A DNA stretch of 64,000 bases, from NCBI RefSeq assembly GCF_030816965.1, contig NZ_JAUSYQ010000002.1, positions 10,158,001-10,222,000 on the forward strand, given 5' to 3'. The notes beneath the pieces are model-generated. The model saw nothing but the letters and a program-made list of their open reading frames with translations, was not told the origin of the DNA and did not search any database. The translations under genes were made by a program, and so were the position numbers. Numbering within the stretch: the stretch's first letter is position 1; each line of letters starts with the position of its first letter. Positions 26,567 through 34,881 of the stretch are shown here, one piece after another. This DNA comes from Streptomyces canus. GTDB lineage: Bacteria > Actinomycetota > Actinomycetes > Streptomycetales > Streptomycetaceae.

Positions 26567-27358
26567 TCAGGGCAGGGGAGTCCTCTGGACGTCCTTCCGG
26601 GAGGCGGCGAGGTAGGCGACGAAGCCGAGGATGGCGACGGTCCAGGACAGGGTGACGGGTCCGAGGCCCAGGTTGAGTCCGCCCCGGCTGTGGCTGACGG
26701 CCATCCAGTCGGCGATCGAGGCGCCGAGGGGGCGGGTGATGACGTAGGCGGACCAGAAGGCCGTCACCGCGTTCAGGCTGCCCCGGTGGTGGGCGAGGGC
26801 CGGGACAGCGATCGCGGCGGCGTACAGGACGGCGGAGCCCAGGTAGCCGAGTCCGACCGAGGCGGTGAGGTCGCCCGCGGCGGTGCCCAGCGCGAACGTG
26901 GCCAGCACGGCGGCCCAGTAGAAGGTCTCGCGGCGGCGGGTGTGGATGCTGTGGATGGACAAGGTGCGTTCGCCGCGGTACCAGAGGGCGAAGACGGCGG
27001 CCAGCGCGGCCAGGAAGAGCGGGGTCGAGAGGATGTACGGCACGCCGAGGCCGACGTGCAGGACGTCGGCGGCCATGGTGCCGAACACGCTGACCATGAC
27101 GATCGCCGTCCAGTAGATCCAGGCCACGTATCGGCGGACCGTGAACTGCACCGCCAGTGCGGCCGCCAGGGCCACACCGCCGAGGCCGACCGCCGGGATC
27201 GGGCCGAGGAGGTGGGCGAGCCAGTCCGATGCCGTTTCGCCCATCCCGGTGGTCAGCACTTTGATGATCCAGAAGTAGACGGTCACCTCCGGCACCTTGC
27301 TCGCCGCGTGACGTATGTGGCCCGCGGGCCGGTTGTGAGTGAGGTGATCTGTCGTCAT
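26567..27358 (-). CDS. COG4705-type multi-pass membrane protein, function unknown
   Basis: 263 residues, start MTTDHLTHNRPAG at 27358; longer in-frame starts upstream lack family similarity. About eight to nine hydrophobic helices arranged in repeated units that contain KVPEVTVYFWIIKVLTTGMGETASDWLA, FGTMAADVLHVGLG, FALGTAAGDLTASVGLGYLG and VITRPLGASIADWMAVSH: recurring acidic residues within (G/A)(E/D)xxxDxL motifs. This pattern defines the uncharacterised COG4705 membrane family, often called membrane-anchored protein and sometimes found with manganese-related genes. No operon partner. The role is not known. Confidence 0.8.
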   Translation of the reverse strand: MTTDHLTHNRPAGHIRHAASKVPEVTVYFWIIKVLTTGMGETASDWLAHLLGPIPAVGLGGVALAAALAVQFTVRRYVAWIYWTAIVMVSVFGTMAADVLHVGLGVPYILSTPLFLAALAAVFALWYRGERTLSIHSIHTRRRETFYWAAVLATFALGTAAGDLTASVGLGYLGSAVLYAAAIAVPALAHHRGSLNAVTAFWSAYVITRPLGASIADWMAVSHSRGGLNLGLGPVTLSWTVAILGFVAYLAASRKDVQRTPLP

Positions 27359-27403
27359 GGCAGGCACGATGGCATGGCGCCCGGCCGTTGCCCCAGCCCC
27401 CTT

Positions 27404-27428
27404 TGCCAGAGTTTTGGCGCTTCTGGCA
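27404..27428. promoter_or_regulatory. inverted repeat upstream of the COG4705 gene
   Basis: TGCCAGA (27404-27410) and TCTGGCA (27422-27428), perfect 7-bp arms 11 bp apart, 46 bp upstream of the minus-strand start at 27358. It may be an operator; the regulator is unknown. Confidence 0.35.
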
Positions 27429-27578
27429 CTCGAGTTGGCCAAGATTCGCCCGGACCTGAACACAGCCTGAACGCCGAGGCCGACGGACTGGTCAGCGGCG
27501 TGCGAACGGTGGTAACGGGGATCCTCTGGCAGTCCTCACGGGCGGGAAGCGAGCCTGCCTGGCCGTCCGCTCCTCGGT

Positions 27579-28247
27579 TCAGTCCGCGGTGGGCCGGGCG
27601 AGGCCGTGGTCGTAGGCGAAGATCACGGCCTGGATGCGGTCACGGGCTCCGATCTTGGCCAGAACGCGGCCGACGTGGGTCTTGACGGTGGACTCGGACA
27701 GCACGAACCGGGCGGCGATCTCGCCGTTGGTCCAGCCCTTGCCGACGGCGACGAGGATCTCCCGTTCGCGGTCGGTGAGGGAGCCGAGCCTCGGATCCTC
27801 GGCGGAGCCACCCCGGTGGGCGGGGACGTACCGGGCGTACTCGTCCAGGAGGCGGCGGGTGAGGGCGGGCGCGATGACGGCGTCGCCGACGGCGACCGCG
27901 CGGATGCCCGCGAGAAGTTCTTCGGGGCGTGCGTCCTTGAGGAGGAAGCCGCTGGCGCCGGCCCGGATGGCGGCGTGGACGTACTCGTCGAGGTCGAAGG
28001 TGGTGAGCACCAGGACGCGCGAGCGGCCGCCGGCGGCGACGATGCGGCGGGTGGCCTCGATGCCGTCCATGCCAGGCATGCGGACGTCCATCAGGATGAC
28101 GTCGGGGCGCAGTTCGGCGGCCTTGCGGACGGCCTCGGCGCCGTGGGCGGCCTCACCGACGACGTCGGTCTCGGGGACGGAGTCGAGAAGCAGGTGGAAG
28201 CCGTAGCGTTGCAGCGGCTGGTCGTCCACGATGAGCACGGTGGTCAT
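27579..28247 (-). CDS. NarL/LuxR-type response regulator
   Basis: 222 residues. Receiver domain with the acidic pair DD (8-9), phospho-acceptor D54 (VILMDVRMPGMDG), Thr in VLVLTTFDLDEY and Lys in FLLKDARPEE. The C-terminal LuxR HTH reads LTDREREILVAVGKGWTNGEIAARFVLSESTVKTHVGRVLAKIGARDRIQAVIFAYD. Last gene of the unit ABC ATPase-permease-kinase-regulator, 4-bp overlap with the kinase gene. It probably binds the palindrome at 31454-31477 and so controls its own operon. Confidence 0.93.
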   Translation of the reverse strand: MTTVLIVDDQPLQRYGFHLLLDSVPETDVVGEAAHGAEAVRKAAELRPDVILMDVRMPGMDGIEATRRIVAAGGRSRVLVLTTFDLDEYVHAAIRAGASGFLLKDARPEELLAGIRAVAVGDAVIAPALTRRLLDEYARYVPAHRGGSAEDPRLGSLTDREREILVAVGKGWTNGEIAARFVLSESTVKTHVGRVLAKIGARDRIQAVIFAYDHGLARPTAD

Positions 28248-29542
28248 CGGTCAGCACCGCTTTGGGGTGTGAGGTCGAGGACGGCCTCGACGTTCCATCC
28301 TCCGGCGGCCGTCGGTCCCGCGCTGACGGTGCCGTCGTAGAGAGCCGCTCGTTCCCGCATGCCCACCAGGCCGTGTCCTTCCTCGTTCGGTGGTCCGGGG
28401 GGTGTGGCCGGGCCGGTGTCCTTGACCCGGATGGTCAGCCGACTGTCCTCGACGAGGATCGCCAGATACACGCGGGTGCCGGTGTCGGAGTGCTTCAGGG
28501 TGTTGGTGAGTGCTTCCTGGACGATGCGGTACACCGTCAGCTGCACCCCGCCGTCCAGGGCGTCCACGTCGCCGGAGGTCCGGTAGACGACCTCCAGTCC
28601 GGCGGCGCGCACCGTGGCGCACAGCGCTTCGATGTCCGCGATGCCGGGCTGCGGGCTGAGTTCGGGCCTGTCCGGGGGACCGTCCGCGGTCTCGCGCAGC
28701 ACGCCGAGTACGCGTCGCAGCTCGCCGAGGGCCTGACGGCCGGTGTCGCCGATGAGACGCAGGGCCTCCTTGCCGCGTTCGGGTGCGATGTCCGTGGCGT
28801 AGGCGCCGGCGTCGGCGAGCGTGATGATGACGGACAGGTTGTGGCCGACGATGTCGTGCATCTCGCGGGCGACACGGGTGCGTTCGGTGGCCGTGGCCAG
28901 CCTGCTGCGCTGGTCGCGTTCAATCTCCAGCCGGGCGGCTCGCTCCCGCAGTCCGGCGAGCTGGGCCCGGCGGATCCGGACCATCATGCCGAGCGCCAGG
29001 GCCGCGGTCGCCGTGCTCAGCAGGAAGAACAGCGCGTCCCAGACGGACACCGCTGCCGACACGCGGACGGCGACCAGTGCCATGGCGCCCGCCATGGCCG
29101 CACAGGCCCAGGGCAGTTGGCGCAGCCGCCCGTGCAGGGCCAGGCTGTAGAGGGCGACGAAGAGGGCGACGTCCGCGCGCAGCGGGGTGTTGAGGGACCA
29201 CTGGAGGACGAACACCGCGGCTATGGCGCCGAAGGCAACCACGGGCTTTCGCCGCCGCCACAACAGCGGCAGCACCAGGCCGGCCTGCAAGGCGAGCGTC
29301 CCCGCCACGGGCAACTGGGTGAAGGCGAGCCGGAACCGGCGCGGACCGTCGCCGTCGCCGTCACCGACGCCGTCGTGGAGCAGGTCGGGCAGGCAGAACA
29401 TCAGGAAGACCAGGACGACGACCGCGGTGTCCAGCACCCAGGGATGTGTCCGGTCGGCATGCCGCAGCCGCTGGCCGCCCCGGGACAGTCGGGCGACCAG
29501 CGGTGCCATCCCGCTGAGGTCATCGGTGGTCACGGACGTCAC
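28244..29542 (-). CDS. two-component sensor histidine kinase (HisKA_3, NarX/DesK type)
   Basis: 432 residues from GTG 29542 (GTG 29533 is an alternative). The N-terminal half has about five membrane helices (between residues 38 and 188) and no large extracellular loop, suggesting membrane-state or intramembrane sensing as in bacitracin-type or DesK kinases. The HisKA_3 dimerisation box is TRVAREMHDIVGHNLSVII with H229 as phospho-acceptor. The ATPase domain has YRIVQEALTNTLKHSDT (N box) and GHGLVGMRERAALYDG (G box). Partner of the response regulator at 27579. Confidence 0.92.
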   Translation of the reverse strand: MTSVTTDDLSGMAPLVARLSRGGQRLRHADRTHPWVLDTAVVVLVFLMFCLPDLLHDGVGDGDGDGPRRFRLAFTQLPVAGTLALQAGLVLPLLWRRRKPVVAFGAIAAVFVLQWSLNTPLRADVALFVALYSLALHGRLRQLPWACAAMAGAMALVAVRVSAAVSVWDALFFLLSTATAALALGMMVRIRRAQLAGLRERAARLEIERDQRSRLATATERTRVAREMHDIVGHNLSVIITLADAGAYATDIAPERGKEALRLIGDTGRQALGELRRVLGVLRETADGPPDRPELSPQPGIADIEALCATVRAAGLEVVYRTSGDVDALDGGVQLTVYRIVQEALTNTLKHSDTGTRVYLAILVEDSRLTIRVKDTGPATPPGPPNEEGHGLVGMRERAALYDGTVSAGPTAAGGWNVEAVLDLTPQSGADR

Positions 29543-29560
29543 CTGTCCATGGTGCGGGCG

Positions 29561-30400
29561 TCAGACGTCGCTGCGCGCGAGCCGGTACGCCGCACCGCCC
29601 AGCGCCAGCGCCGTCCAGCACAGGAAGACCAGCAGCCCGGCGCCCGGCGACAGGGTCGTGGAGTCATGGGTCAGGGCGAACATCGCCTGCCCCGCGTTGG
29701 ACGGCAGGTAGGGGCTGATGTCGTCCTGCCAGGAGCTCGGCAGCAGAGAGATCAGTCCCGGGATCAGCATCAGGCCGGCCACCAGCACCGAGATCCCGCC
29801 GGCCACTGACCGCAGCAGCGCGCCCAGGGCGGCACCGATCACCCCGACCAGGCCGAGGTAGAGCCCCGCGCCCAGCAGGCTGCGTACGACTCCGGCGTGC
29901 GTCAGGCCCATCGCGGCGGGCGTGCCGGAGACAATGCCGCTGCCGAAGCCGAAGGCGACGAACGCACCGAGGGTGCCGACCACCAGTGCGACCAGCCCGA
30001 ACACGGCTGCCTTGGACCACAGCACGGGCAGCCGGCGCGGTACCGCCGTGAGCGTCGAGCGGATCATGCCCGTCGAGTACTCGCCCGCGGTGACCAGCAC
30101 GCCGAGTACGCCCAGGGCCAGCTGGGCGAAGTTCGTACCGAAGAGGGACAGGCTGACGGCCGTCGCATCGGCGAAATCCCGGTCGGTGTGGCCGGAGTTG
30201 ATCCCCGACTTGTAGTGGCTCGCGGAAATCAGGCCGAAGGCGACCAGGAAGAGCAGGCCGAGGCCCAGGGTGATCCAGGTCGAGCGCAGGGACCACAGCT
30301 TGGCCCACTCCGAGGAGAGCACCCGTCGTCCGGTCACCCGGTAGACGGGGCGGGTGGGTGTGGTCCGGGGTTCCTCGGCGGTTGCGGTGGGGGTGCTCAT
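29561..30400 (-). CDS. ABC-2 exporter permease
   Basis: 279 residues, start MSTPTATAEEP at 30400 overlapping the ATPase stop by 4 bp. A soluble N-terminus ends VLSSEWAKLWSLRSTW, then six membrane helices including FAQLALGVLGVLVTAGEYSTGMIRSTLTAVPRR, the conserved ABC2_membrane_2 region with the STGMIRS(T/S) motif. This type accompanies bacitracin/lantibiotic-style exporters. It functions with the ATPase at 30397 and is followed 18 bp later by the sensor kinase, so export may be induced by an envelope-active compound. Confidence 0.9.
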   Translation of the reverse strand: MSTPTATAEEPRTTPTRPVYRVTGRRVLSSEWAKLWSLRSTWITLGLGLLFLVAFGLISASHYKSGINSGHTDRDFADATAVSLSLFGTNFAQLALGVLGVLVTAGEYSTGMIRSTLTAVPRRLPVLWSKAAVFGLVALVVGTLGAFVAFGFGSGIVSGTPAAMGLTHAGVVRSLLGAGLYLGLVGVIGAALGALLRSVAGGISVLVAGLMLIPGLISLLPSSWQDDISPYLPSNAGQAMFALTHDSTTLSPGAGLLVFLCWTALALGGAAYRLARSDV

Positions 30401-31344
30401 GCGGGCCTCCCGGCGGCCTCGAGGGTCTCGATGCCGGTCGTGGAGCCGTGGTACTCCACGGCATCCCTGGTCAGATCCATGAACGCCTCCTCCAGCGACA
30501 CGGTCCGCGCGCTCAGCTCGAACAAGGCGATTCCGTGCTCGGCCGCTTTCAACCCGATCTCGCGGGCGGTCAGCCCGGTCACCTGGAGCTCCTCGGAGCC
30601 GATCCGGCCGGTGACGTCGACGCCCGGCCCGGCCAGCACGTCCCGCAGCCGCGCCGGGTCCTGCGTCACCACCTTCACGGTGTCCCCGCCCGCCTCGCGG
30701 ATCAGGTCCGCGACGGTGGTGTCGGCCAGCAGCCGGCCGCGCCCCACGACGATCAGGTGGTCCGCCACCAGGGCCATCTCGCCCATCAGGTGGGAGGACA
30801 CGAACACCGTCCGCCCTTCGTCGGCGAGTCCCTTGAGCAGGTTGCGGATCCAGAGCACGCCCTCCGGGTCCAGCCCGTTGACCGGCTCGTCCAGCATCAC
30901 CGTCTGCGGATCGCCCAGCAGCGCCGCGGCGATGCCCAGCCGCTGGCCCATCCCGAGGGAGAAGGCACCGGCCCGCTTCTTCGCCACGCTGCCCAGTCCG
31001 GCGAGGTCGATGACCTCGTCGACCCGGCGGCCCGGAATTCCGTGGGTCAGCGCGAGGGCCCTGAGGTGGTTGTACGCCGAGCGGCCCGGGTGGATCGACT
31101 TCGCCTCCAGGAGCGCGCCGACCTCCTGGAGCGGTGCCTGGTGGCGGGCGTAGTGGCTGCCGTTCACGGTGACGGAACCGCTCGTCGGGGCGTCGAGGCC
31201 GACGATCATGCGCATGGTCGTGGACTTGCCCGCGCCGTTGGGCCCCAGGAAACCGGTCACCGTGCCCGGCTTCACCACGAAGTCCAGCCCGTCGACGGCC
31301 GTCTTGTCGCCGTACCGCTTGGTCAGCTGCCGTGCGTCGATCAT
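30397..31344 (-). CDS. ABC exporter ATP-binding protein (BcrA/DrrA-like)
   Basis: 315 residues from ATG 31344. Walker A GPNGAGKSTT (about 33-42), Q-loop VGALLEAKSIHPGRSAYNHL, signature region FSLGMGQRLGIAAALLG (SLGMGQR replaces LSGGQ, usual for BcrA-type proteins), Walker B TVMLDEPVNGLDPEG, H-loop VSSHLMGEMA. A C-terminal ~90-residue extension is typical of lantibiotic and bacitracin self-protection exporters. First gene of a four-gene operon preceded by a perfect palindrome. Confidence 0.93.
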   Translation of the reverse strand: MIDARQLTKRYGDKTAVDGLDFVVKPGTVTGFLGPNGAGKSTTMRMIVGLDAPTSGSVTVNGSHYARHQAPLQEVGALLEAKSIHPGRSAYNHLRALALTHGIPGRRVDEVIDLAGLGSVAKKRAGAFSLGMGQRLGIAAALLGDPQTVMLDEPVNGLDPEGVLWIRNLLKGLADEGRTVFVSSHLMGEMALVADHLIVVGRGRLLADTTVADLIREAGGDTVKVVTQDPARLRDVLAGPGVDVTGRIGSEELQVTGLTAREIGLKAAEHGIALFELSARTVSLEEAFMDLTRDAVEYHGSTTGIETLEAAGRPA

Positions 31345-31407
31345 TCGCGCTCTTTCTCTCGGCCTGTGGCGTCCGCGCCTGCGACGCCTCACCGGCAACG
31401 CTAAGCG

Positions 31408-31425
31408 CCGGATCACCCGATCCGG
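31408..31425. promoter_or_regulatory. short inverted repeat in the ABC-TCS promoter region
   Basis: CCGGATC (31408-31414) and GATCCGG (31419-31425) around ACCC, 64 bp upstream of the ATPase start. It lies next to a TTAGCG sequence (minus strand, about 31400-31405) that may be the -10. Operator role is conjectural. Confidence 0.35.
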
Positions 31426-31453
31426 TGGTACCGAGAGGCTGAAACCCGAGCGG

Positions 31454-31477
31454 CGTGTAGTACCGCGGTACTACACG
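31454..31477. promoter_or_regulatory. perfect 24-bp palindrome, likely response-regulator operator
   Basis: The half-site CGTGTAGTACCG is followed at once by its exact reverse complement (12+12 bp, no gap). It lies about 110 bp upstream of the ABC-permease-kinase-regulator operon and overlaps the end of the M56 pseudogene. NarL/LuxR response regulators bind such dyads (here core TAGTACCGCGGTACTA), so the regulator encoded at 27579 is the best candidate. Confidence 0.7.
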
Positions 31478-32160
31478 TCTACCTGCGGTGTCTTTTGTGG
31501 TTGTCGGCTCCGCGGTGGTCGCAGCAGGCGTCCGGCCGCCGCGGGGAGTGACGCGCCCGCGCTGCGCCCTGCGTCGGCGGCGCACTGTGCCCGCTCCGCG
31601 CTCTCGACCAGGCTCTCGCGGTCCGAGGCGGCGTTGGCCGGGCCGGCGCAGCACAGGGTGAGCAGAAGGGTGCCCGCCACGAACGACAGGGTGCGGCGCG
31701 GGGAGGCGGGCCGGCAGGGCCCGTGCCCGTTGGGGCACCGCCCCGCCGGTTGCGGCCAGGGCAGCGGGGCGGGATGCGCCGGCGGAGGTGAGCCGCCCGC
31801 CCGACGGCGCGGGCGACGACCGTACGGCTGTCGACGTGGGCCGCGGCCTCCTCGTCGGCCCGTCGATCCAGTACGAACCCGCCTGCCTCTGCCGGCGGTC
31901 GCATCAGCGGATTGACGGCAGCCGTGAGTCGCAAGACAGCCCGCAGGAGGTGATGGCGGCAACGGAGAGGGGCCCGCTCGTGCGCCAGGAGGGCCTCGCG
32001 TTCTCCGTCTCCGAGGCAGCGCAGCATTCCGCGGGAGACCACGATTCGTCCTGGGGTGCCGGGCAGCGCGAACGCCTGCGGAGTCTCGTCGTCGAGCACG
32101 ACGCGCCGTTCGAGGGCAGTACCGGACAGCTGCCATCGTTTCCCCGCATAGGCCTGGGCC
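31471..32160 (-). pseudogene. degenerate M56-family metallopeptidase
   Basis: Minus-strand homology to M56 (BlaR1/MecR1-like) peptidases runs AYAGKRWQLSGTALERRVVLDDETPQAFALPGTPGRIVVSRGMLRCLGDGEREALLAHERAPLRCRHH, i.e. the zinc motif HExxH has become HERAP. It goes on through NPLMRPPAEAGGFVLDRRADEEAAAHV, then shifts frame to reach the C-terminal helix RTLSFVAGTLLLTLCCAGPANAA. The N-terminal membrane half is missing. It sits just downstream of an intact M56 gene (32193-33125) on the same strand and looks like a decayed tandem duplicate or paralogue. Confidence 0.75.
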
Positions 32161-32192
32161 GGTCCCGCCTCGCCTGAGCGTGCCGGAAGCGG

Positions 32193-33125
32193 TCAGCGGG
32201 GCTCTTCGCCCTGGGCGACCTCGACGTCGTGGTGGAAGGCGATGGCGCCGGTCGTCGCGGCGGTCGCGGACAGGGCGGTGCAGGCGGCGAGGAGGAGGGC
32301 GACCCAGCCCACCGATCGCCGAGAGTGGCCCGCTGGAGCGGTGAGAAGGGCCGCTACGCGCTGGGGTACCGGGCCGGCGGTCGCTGCGGGAGCGAAGTCC
32401 GGGCGGGTGGAGCGCGCGGCCTGGCCGGCGAGGGCGGCGCGGGCGATGGCGCGGGCCAGGATGCGGCGGTCACCCATGGCGGCGGCCGCTGCTTCGTCGG
32501 CGGCGCGTTCCACGGCCAGCCGGATGGTGGCGCGGGCGGGGCGCAGTGCGGGGTGGCAGTGGGCGGCGAGTTCGGCGGCGGCCAGGAAGTAATGGTGGCC
32601 GCCCTGGTTGTGGGCGCGCTCGTGGGCGAAGAGGGCCTCGCGCTCGTCCGGGCCGAGGCTGCGCAGCATGGCGGTGGTGACGACGATGCGGTGCGGACGG
32701 CCGGGCAGGGCGTACGCGTCCGGCTCGGGCGAGTCGACCACGCACAGATCGCCCGCGGCGGGCCGTCGGTCGGCCTCGGTGCGGGCGGTGCGGAAGGCGC
32801 GCGTCTGGCGCAGGGCCGAACGTGCGAGGGTCCAGGCGCCGATGGTGAGCAGGCCGGTGGCGATCGCGGCCGCGGGCAGGACCAGGTAGCCCGTCGGCGT
32901 GCGCAGGGGGTGGACGAGTTCACCGAGCTCCGCGAACGCCGGCAGCTTGAGCAGTCCGGTCAGGACGAGGGTGCCCAGGACGGCCACGCAGGCGCCCGCC
33001 AGCACCAGGGCAGCTGCGGTGAGCGCCCACAGAGCGGTGCCGGGAGCCAGCCGGTCGAGGGTTCGCCGGGCGAGCGGCGGCATCACGAAGGGCAGCAGGA
33101 GCGGAATCAGCAGCAGGGCGGTCAT
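32193..33125 (-). CDS. M56-family membrane metallopeptidase
   Basis: 310 residues; ATG 33125 shares its A with the TGA of the blaI-like gene. N-terminal helices near residues 3-20, 30-60 and 80-110 flank a short loop. Then comes a cytosolic peptidase segment with IVVTTAMLRSLGPDEREALFAHERAHNQGGHHYF (zinc motif HERAH) and ERAADEAAAAAMGDRRILARAIARAAL, and a last helix near residue 275. M56 proteins cleave or sequester their BlaI partner on signalling, as BlaR1 does, but this protein lacks a penicillin-binding sensor domain, as usual for the Streptomyces pairs. Confidence 0.9.
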   Translation of the reverse strand: MTALLLIPLLLPFVMPPLARRTLDRLAPGTALWALTAAALVLAGACVAVLGTLVLTGLLKLPAFAELGELVHPLRTPTGYLVLPAAAIATGLLTIGAWTLARSALRQTRAFRTARTEADRRPAAGDLCVVDSPEPDAYALPGRPHRIVVTTAMLRSLGPDEREALFAHERAHNQGGHHYFLAAAELAAHCHPALRPARATIRLAVERAADEAAAAAMGDRRILARAIARAALAGQAARSTRPDFAPAATAGPVPQRVAALLTAPAGHSRRSVGWVALLLAACTALSATAATTGAIAFHHDVEVAQGEEPR

Positions 33126-33493
33126 CAATCGTCGGCCTCCAGCAGCTGGCGCAGAAGCTGTTCATCGTCCGGATTGAGCTGGGCGACGAAGCGGGCCAGG
33201 ACGGTCTCCCGGTCACTGTCGCGGTCGAGCTCGGTATGCATGCGCCGGGCGGTGAGGCCCTGGGCGTCCTGCACGGGGTAGTAGGCGTAGCCGCGCCCTT
33301 GCGGGCGGCGGTCGACGACGCCCTTGTCGTGCAGGCGGGACAGGATCGTCGTCACCGTGGTGCGGGCCAGATCGGAGGCGAGTTCGGCCTGTACCTCACC
33401 TGGAGTGAGGGCCGCCTCGGCGGCCCACAGGGCGGCCATGACGGCGGCTTCCAGCTCCCCGGCCGGTCGGCGTTCGTCCTTCGCGTCGGTCAT
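33125..33493 (-). CDS. BlaI/MecI/CopY-family repressor
   Basis: 122 residues from ATG 33493, preceded by GAGGA; GTG 33508 is a possible alternative. Winged HTH: LEAAVMAALWAAEAALTPGEVQAELASDLARTTVTTILSRLHDKGVVDRRPQGRGYAYYPV, then a dimerisation tail (ARFVAQLNPDDEQLLRQLLEA). Operon with the M56 peptidase. Two BlaI-like boxes at 33518-33552 lie directly upstream and also in front of the divergent DedA gene, so it may control both directions. Confidence 0.92.
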   Translation of the reverse strand: MTDAKDERRPAGELEAAVMAALWAAEAALTPGEVQAELASDLARTTVTTILSRLHDKGVVDRRPQGRGYAYYPVQDAQGLTARRMHTELDRDSDRETVLARFVAQLNPDDEQLLRQLLEADD

Positions 33494-33517
33494 GGGAACG
33501 ATCCTCACCCCATCGTC

Positions 33518-33552
33518 GTCTACAGTTCAGTAGACCGTCTACAGAATTGTAG
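33518..33552. promoter_or_regulatory. two BlaI-type operator boxes
   Basis: Box 1: GTCTAC (33518-33523) and GTAGAC (33530-33535), perfect arms. Box 2: CTACA (33539-33543), GAAT, TGTAG (33548-33552). The two GTCTACAG blocks are 19 bp apart. TACA-n4-TGTA dyads are the classical BlaI/MecI target. They sit 25 bp before the blaI-like start and about 60 bp before the dedA-like start. Confidence 0.75.
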
Positions 33553-33610
33553 TCACTCGGGTGGCGCCTTCGCGCGCCCCAGCACATCCAGTATGAGAGG
33601 GCCCGCGTCC

Positions 33611-34279
33611 GTGATCGCACCCTTCCTCGCAGCCTCACAGCTTGCGGTGAATGTTCTCAGTCCGCAGTCCCTCCTGGCCGCCTTCGGTGTGCTGGGGGTC
33701 GGTGTGGCGATGTTCGCGGAAACCGGGCTGCTGATCGGCTTCTTCCTGCCCGGTGACTCCCTGCTGTTCACGGCGGGGCTGCTGTGTACGGGAAGCGGTC
33801 AGCACGGGGTGAAGCTGTCGCTCGCCCCCTTGCTGGTGGCCGCGGCCATGGGTGCTCTTGCCGGTGCGCAGTGCGGCTATCTGCTCGGAGGGAAGGCCGG
33901 CGGGGCCCTGCTGGCGCGCAGCCGCTCGGCTCGCCTGCGTGAAGGGGCGCAGCGGGCCGAGGAGCTGCTGGAGCGGTACGGGCATGCGAAAGCGATTGTG
34001 CTGGCGCGGTTCGTGCCGGTGGTACGTACGGTGCTCAATCCGATGGCGGGCGCACTGGGTGTTCCGGTGCGGACGTTCACCGTGTGGCAGGTGGCCGGCG
34101 GGCTCGTGTGGAGCTTGGGACTGACGCTGGGCGGATACGCGCTGGGCTCCTCCATCCCCGATGTGGACCGCTATCTGCTGCCCATGGTCGCCGTGGTCGT
34201 GGCCGTGTCGTTGATTCCGCTCGCCGCCGAGCTGTACCGCTCGCACCGCGCCGCCAAGGCGAAGGAGGCACGCGGATGA
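33611..34279 (+). CDS. DedA-family membrane protein
   Basis: 222 residues from GTG 33611 (GAGAGGG upstream); ATG 33593 is an alternative with no ribosome site. SNARE-associated/DedA fold: FAETGLLIGFFLPGDSLLFTAGLL, GYLLGGKAGGALL, the Arg/Pro-bearing re-entrant loop YGHAKAIVLARFVPVVRTVLNPMAGALGVPVRTF and terminal helices. DedA proteins include undecaprenyl-phosphate and phospholipid translocases. An operon with two PAP2 phosphatases supports a role in lipid-carrier recycling. It is divergent from the BlaI-M56 unit. Confidence 0.9.
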   Translation: MIAPFLAASQLAVNVLSPQSLLAAFGVLGVGVAMFAETGLLIGFFLPGDSLLFTAGLLCTGSGQHGVKLSLAPLLVAAAMGALAGAQCGYLLGGKAGGALLARSRSARLREGAQRAEELLERYGHAKAIVLARFVPVVRTVLNPMAGALGVPVRTFTVWQVAGGLVWSLGLTLGGYALGSSIPDVDRYLLPMVAVVVAVSLIPLAAELYRSHRAAKAKEARG

Positions 34280-34881
34280 TCCTCGCCTTCGACGGCTCCT
34301 CGATCGACGGCTCCGCCTACACCGACGTCGTGGACCTCGCGCACCGGTCGCCCGGCTGGCTGGACGACGTCGTGGCGGCCTGGTCGACGTACGGTCTGGC
34401 GGTGTTCGCCGCGCTGATGGCCGTGGCCTGGTGGCGGGCGCGGCGGGTGGGCCCGGCTGCCGCGGTGACCGCGCTGGCCGTTCCGGTGATCGTCGTCGCC
34501 GCATATGGGGTGAACGACGTGCTGAAGCTGCTGGCACGCGAGGACCGGCCCTGTCAGAGCCTACGGGTGATCACGCTGGAGGCGTGTCCGGCGCCGGGTG
34601 ACTGGTCCTTCCCCAGCAATCACACGGCCATCGCCGCCGCGGCCGCCATGGCCCTGCTCTTCGTCTCCCGTCGGCTCGGCGCCGTCACGGCCGTGGCCGC
34701 CTGCGCCATGGCGGCTTCCCGGGTCTGGGTCGGCGCGCACTATCCGCACGACGTGGCAGCAGGAATGATCGTCGGAGCCCTCGTCGCGGCGCTCGCGATG
34801 GTCATGCTGCGCCGCCGACCCGATCCGCTGGTCCGGTGGATCACCGGCACGCGTCTGCGCCTGCTGGTACTGGCGTCATGA
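34276..34881 (+). CDS. PAP2-family membrane phosphatase
   Basis: 201 residues, ATGA overlap with the DedA gene. Five to six helices with the three phosphatase motifs: K-x6-RP (KLLAREDRP), PSNH (SFPSNHTAIAAAA) and SR-x5-H-x3-D (SRVWVGAHYPHDVAAG). The family removes phosphate from lipid phosphates such as undecaprenyl pyrophosphate (BcrC/PgpB type). It acts at the outer face of the membrane; its neighbours suggest undecaprenyl carrier recycling. Confidence 0.9.
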   Translation: MILAFDGSSIDGSAYTDVVDLAHRSPGWLDDVVAAWSTYGLAVFAALMAVAWWRARRVGPAAAVTALAVPVIVVAAYGVNDVLKLLAREDRPCQSLRVITLEACPAPGDWSFPSNHTAIAAAAAMALLFVSRRLGAVTAVAACAMAASRVWVGAHYPHDVAAGMIVGALVAALAMVMLRRRPDPLVRWITGTRLRLLVLAS

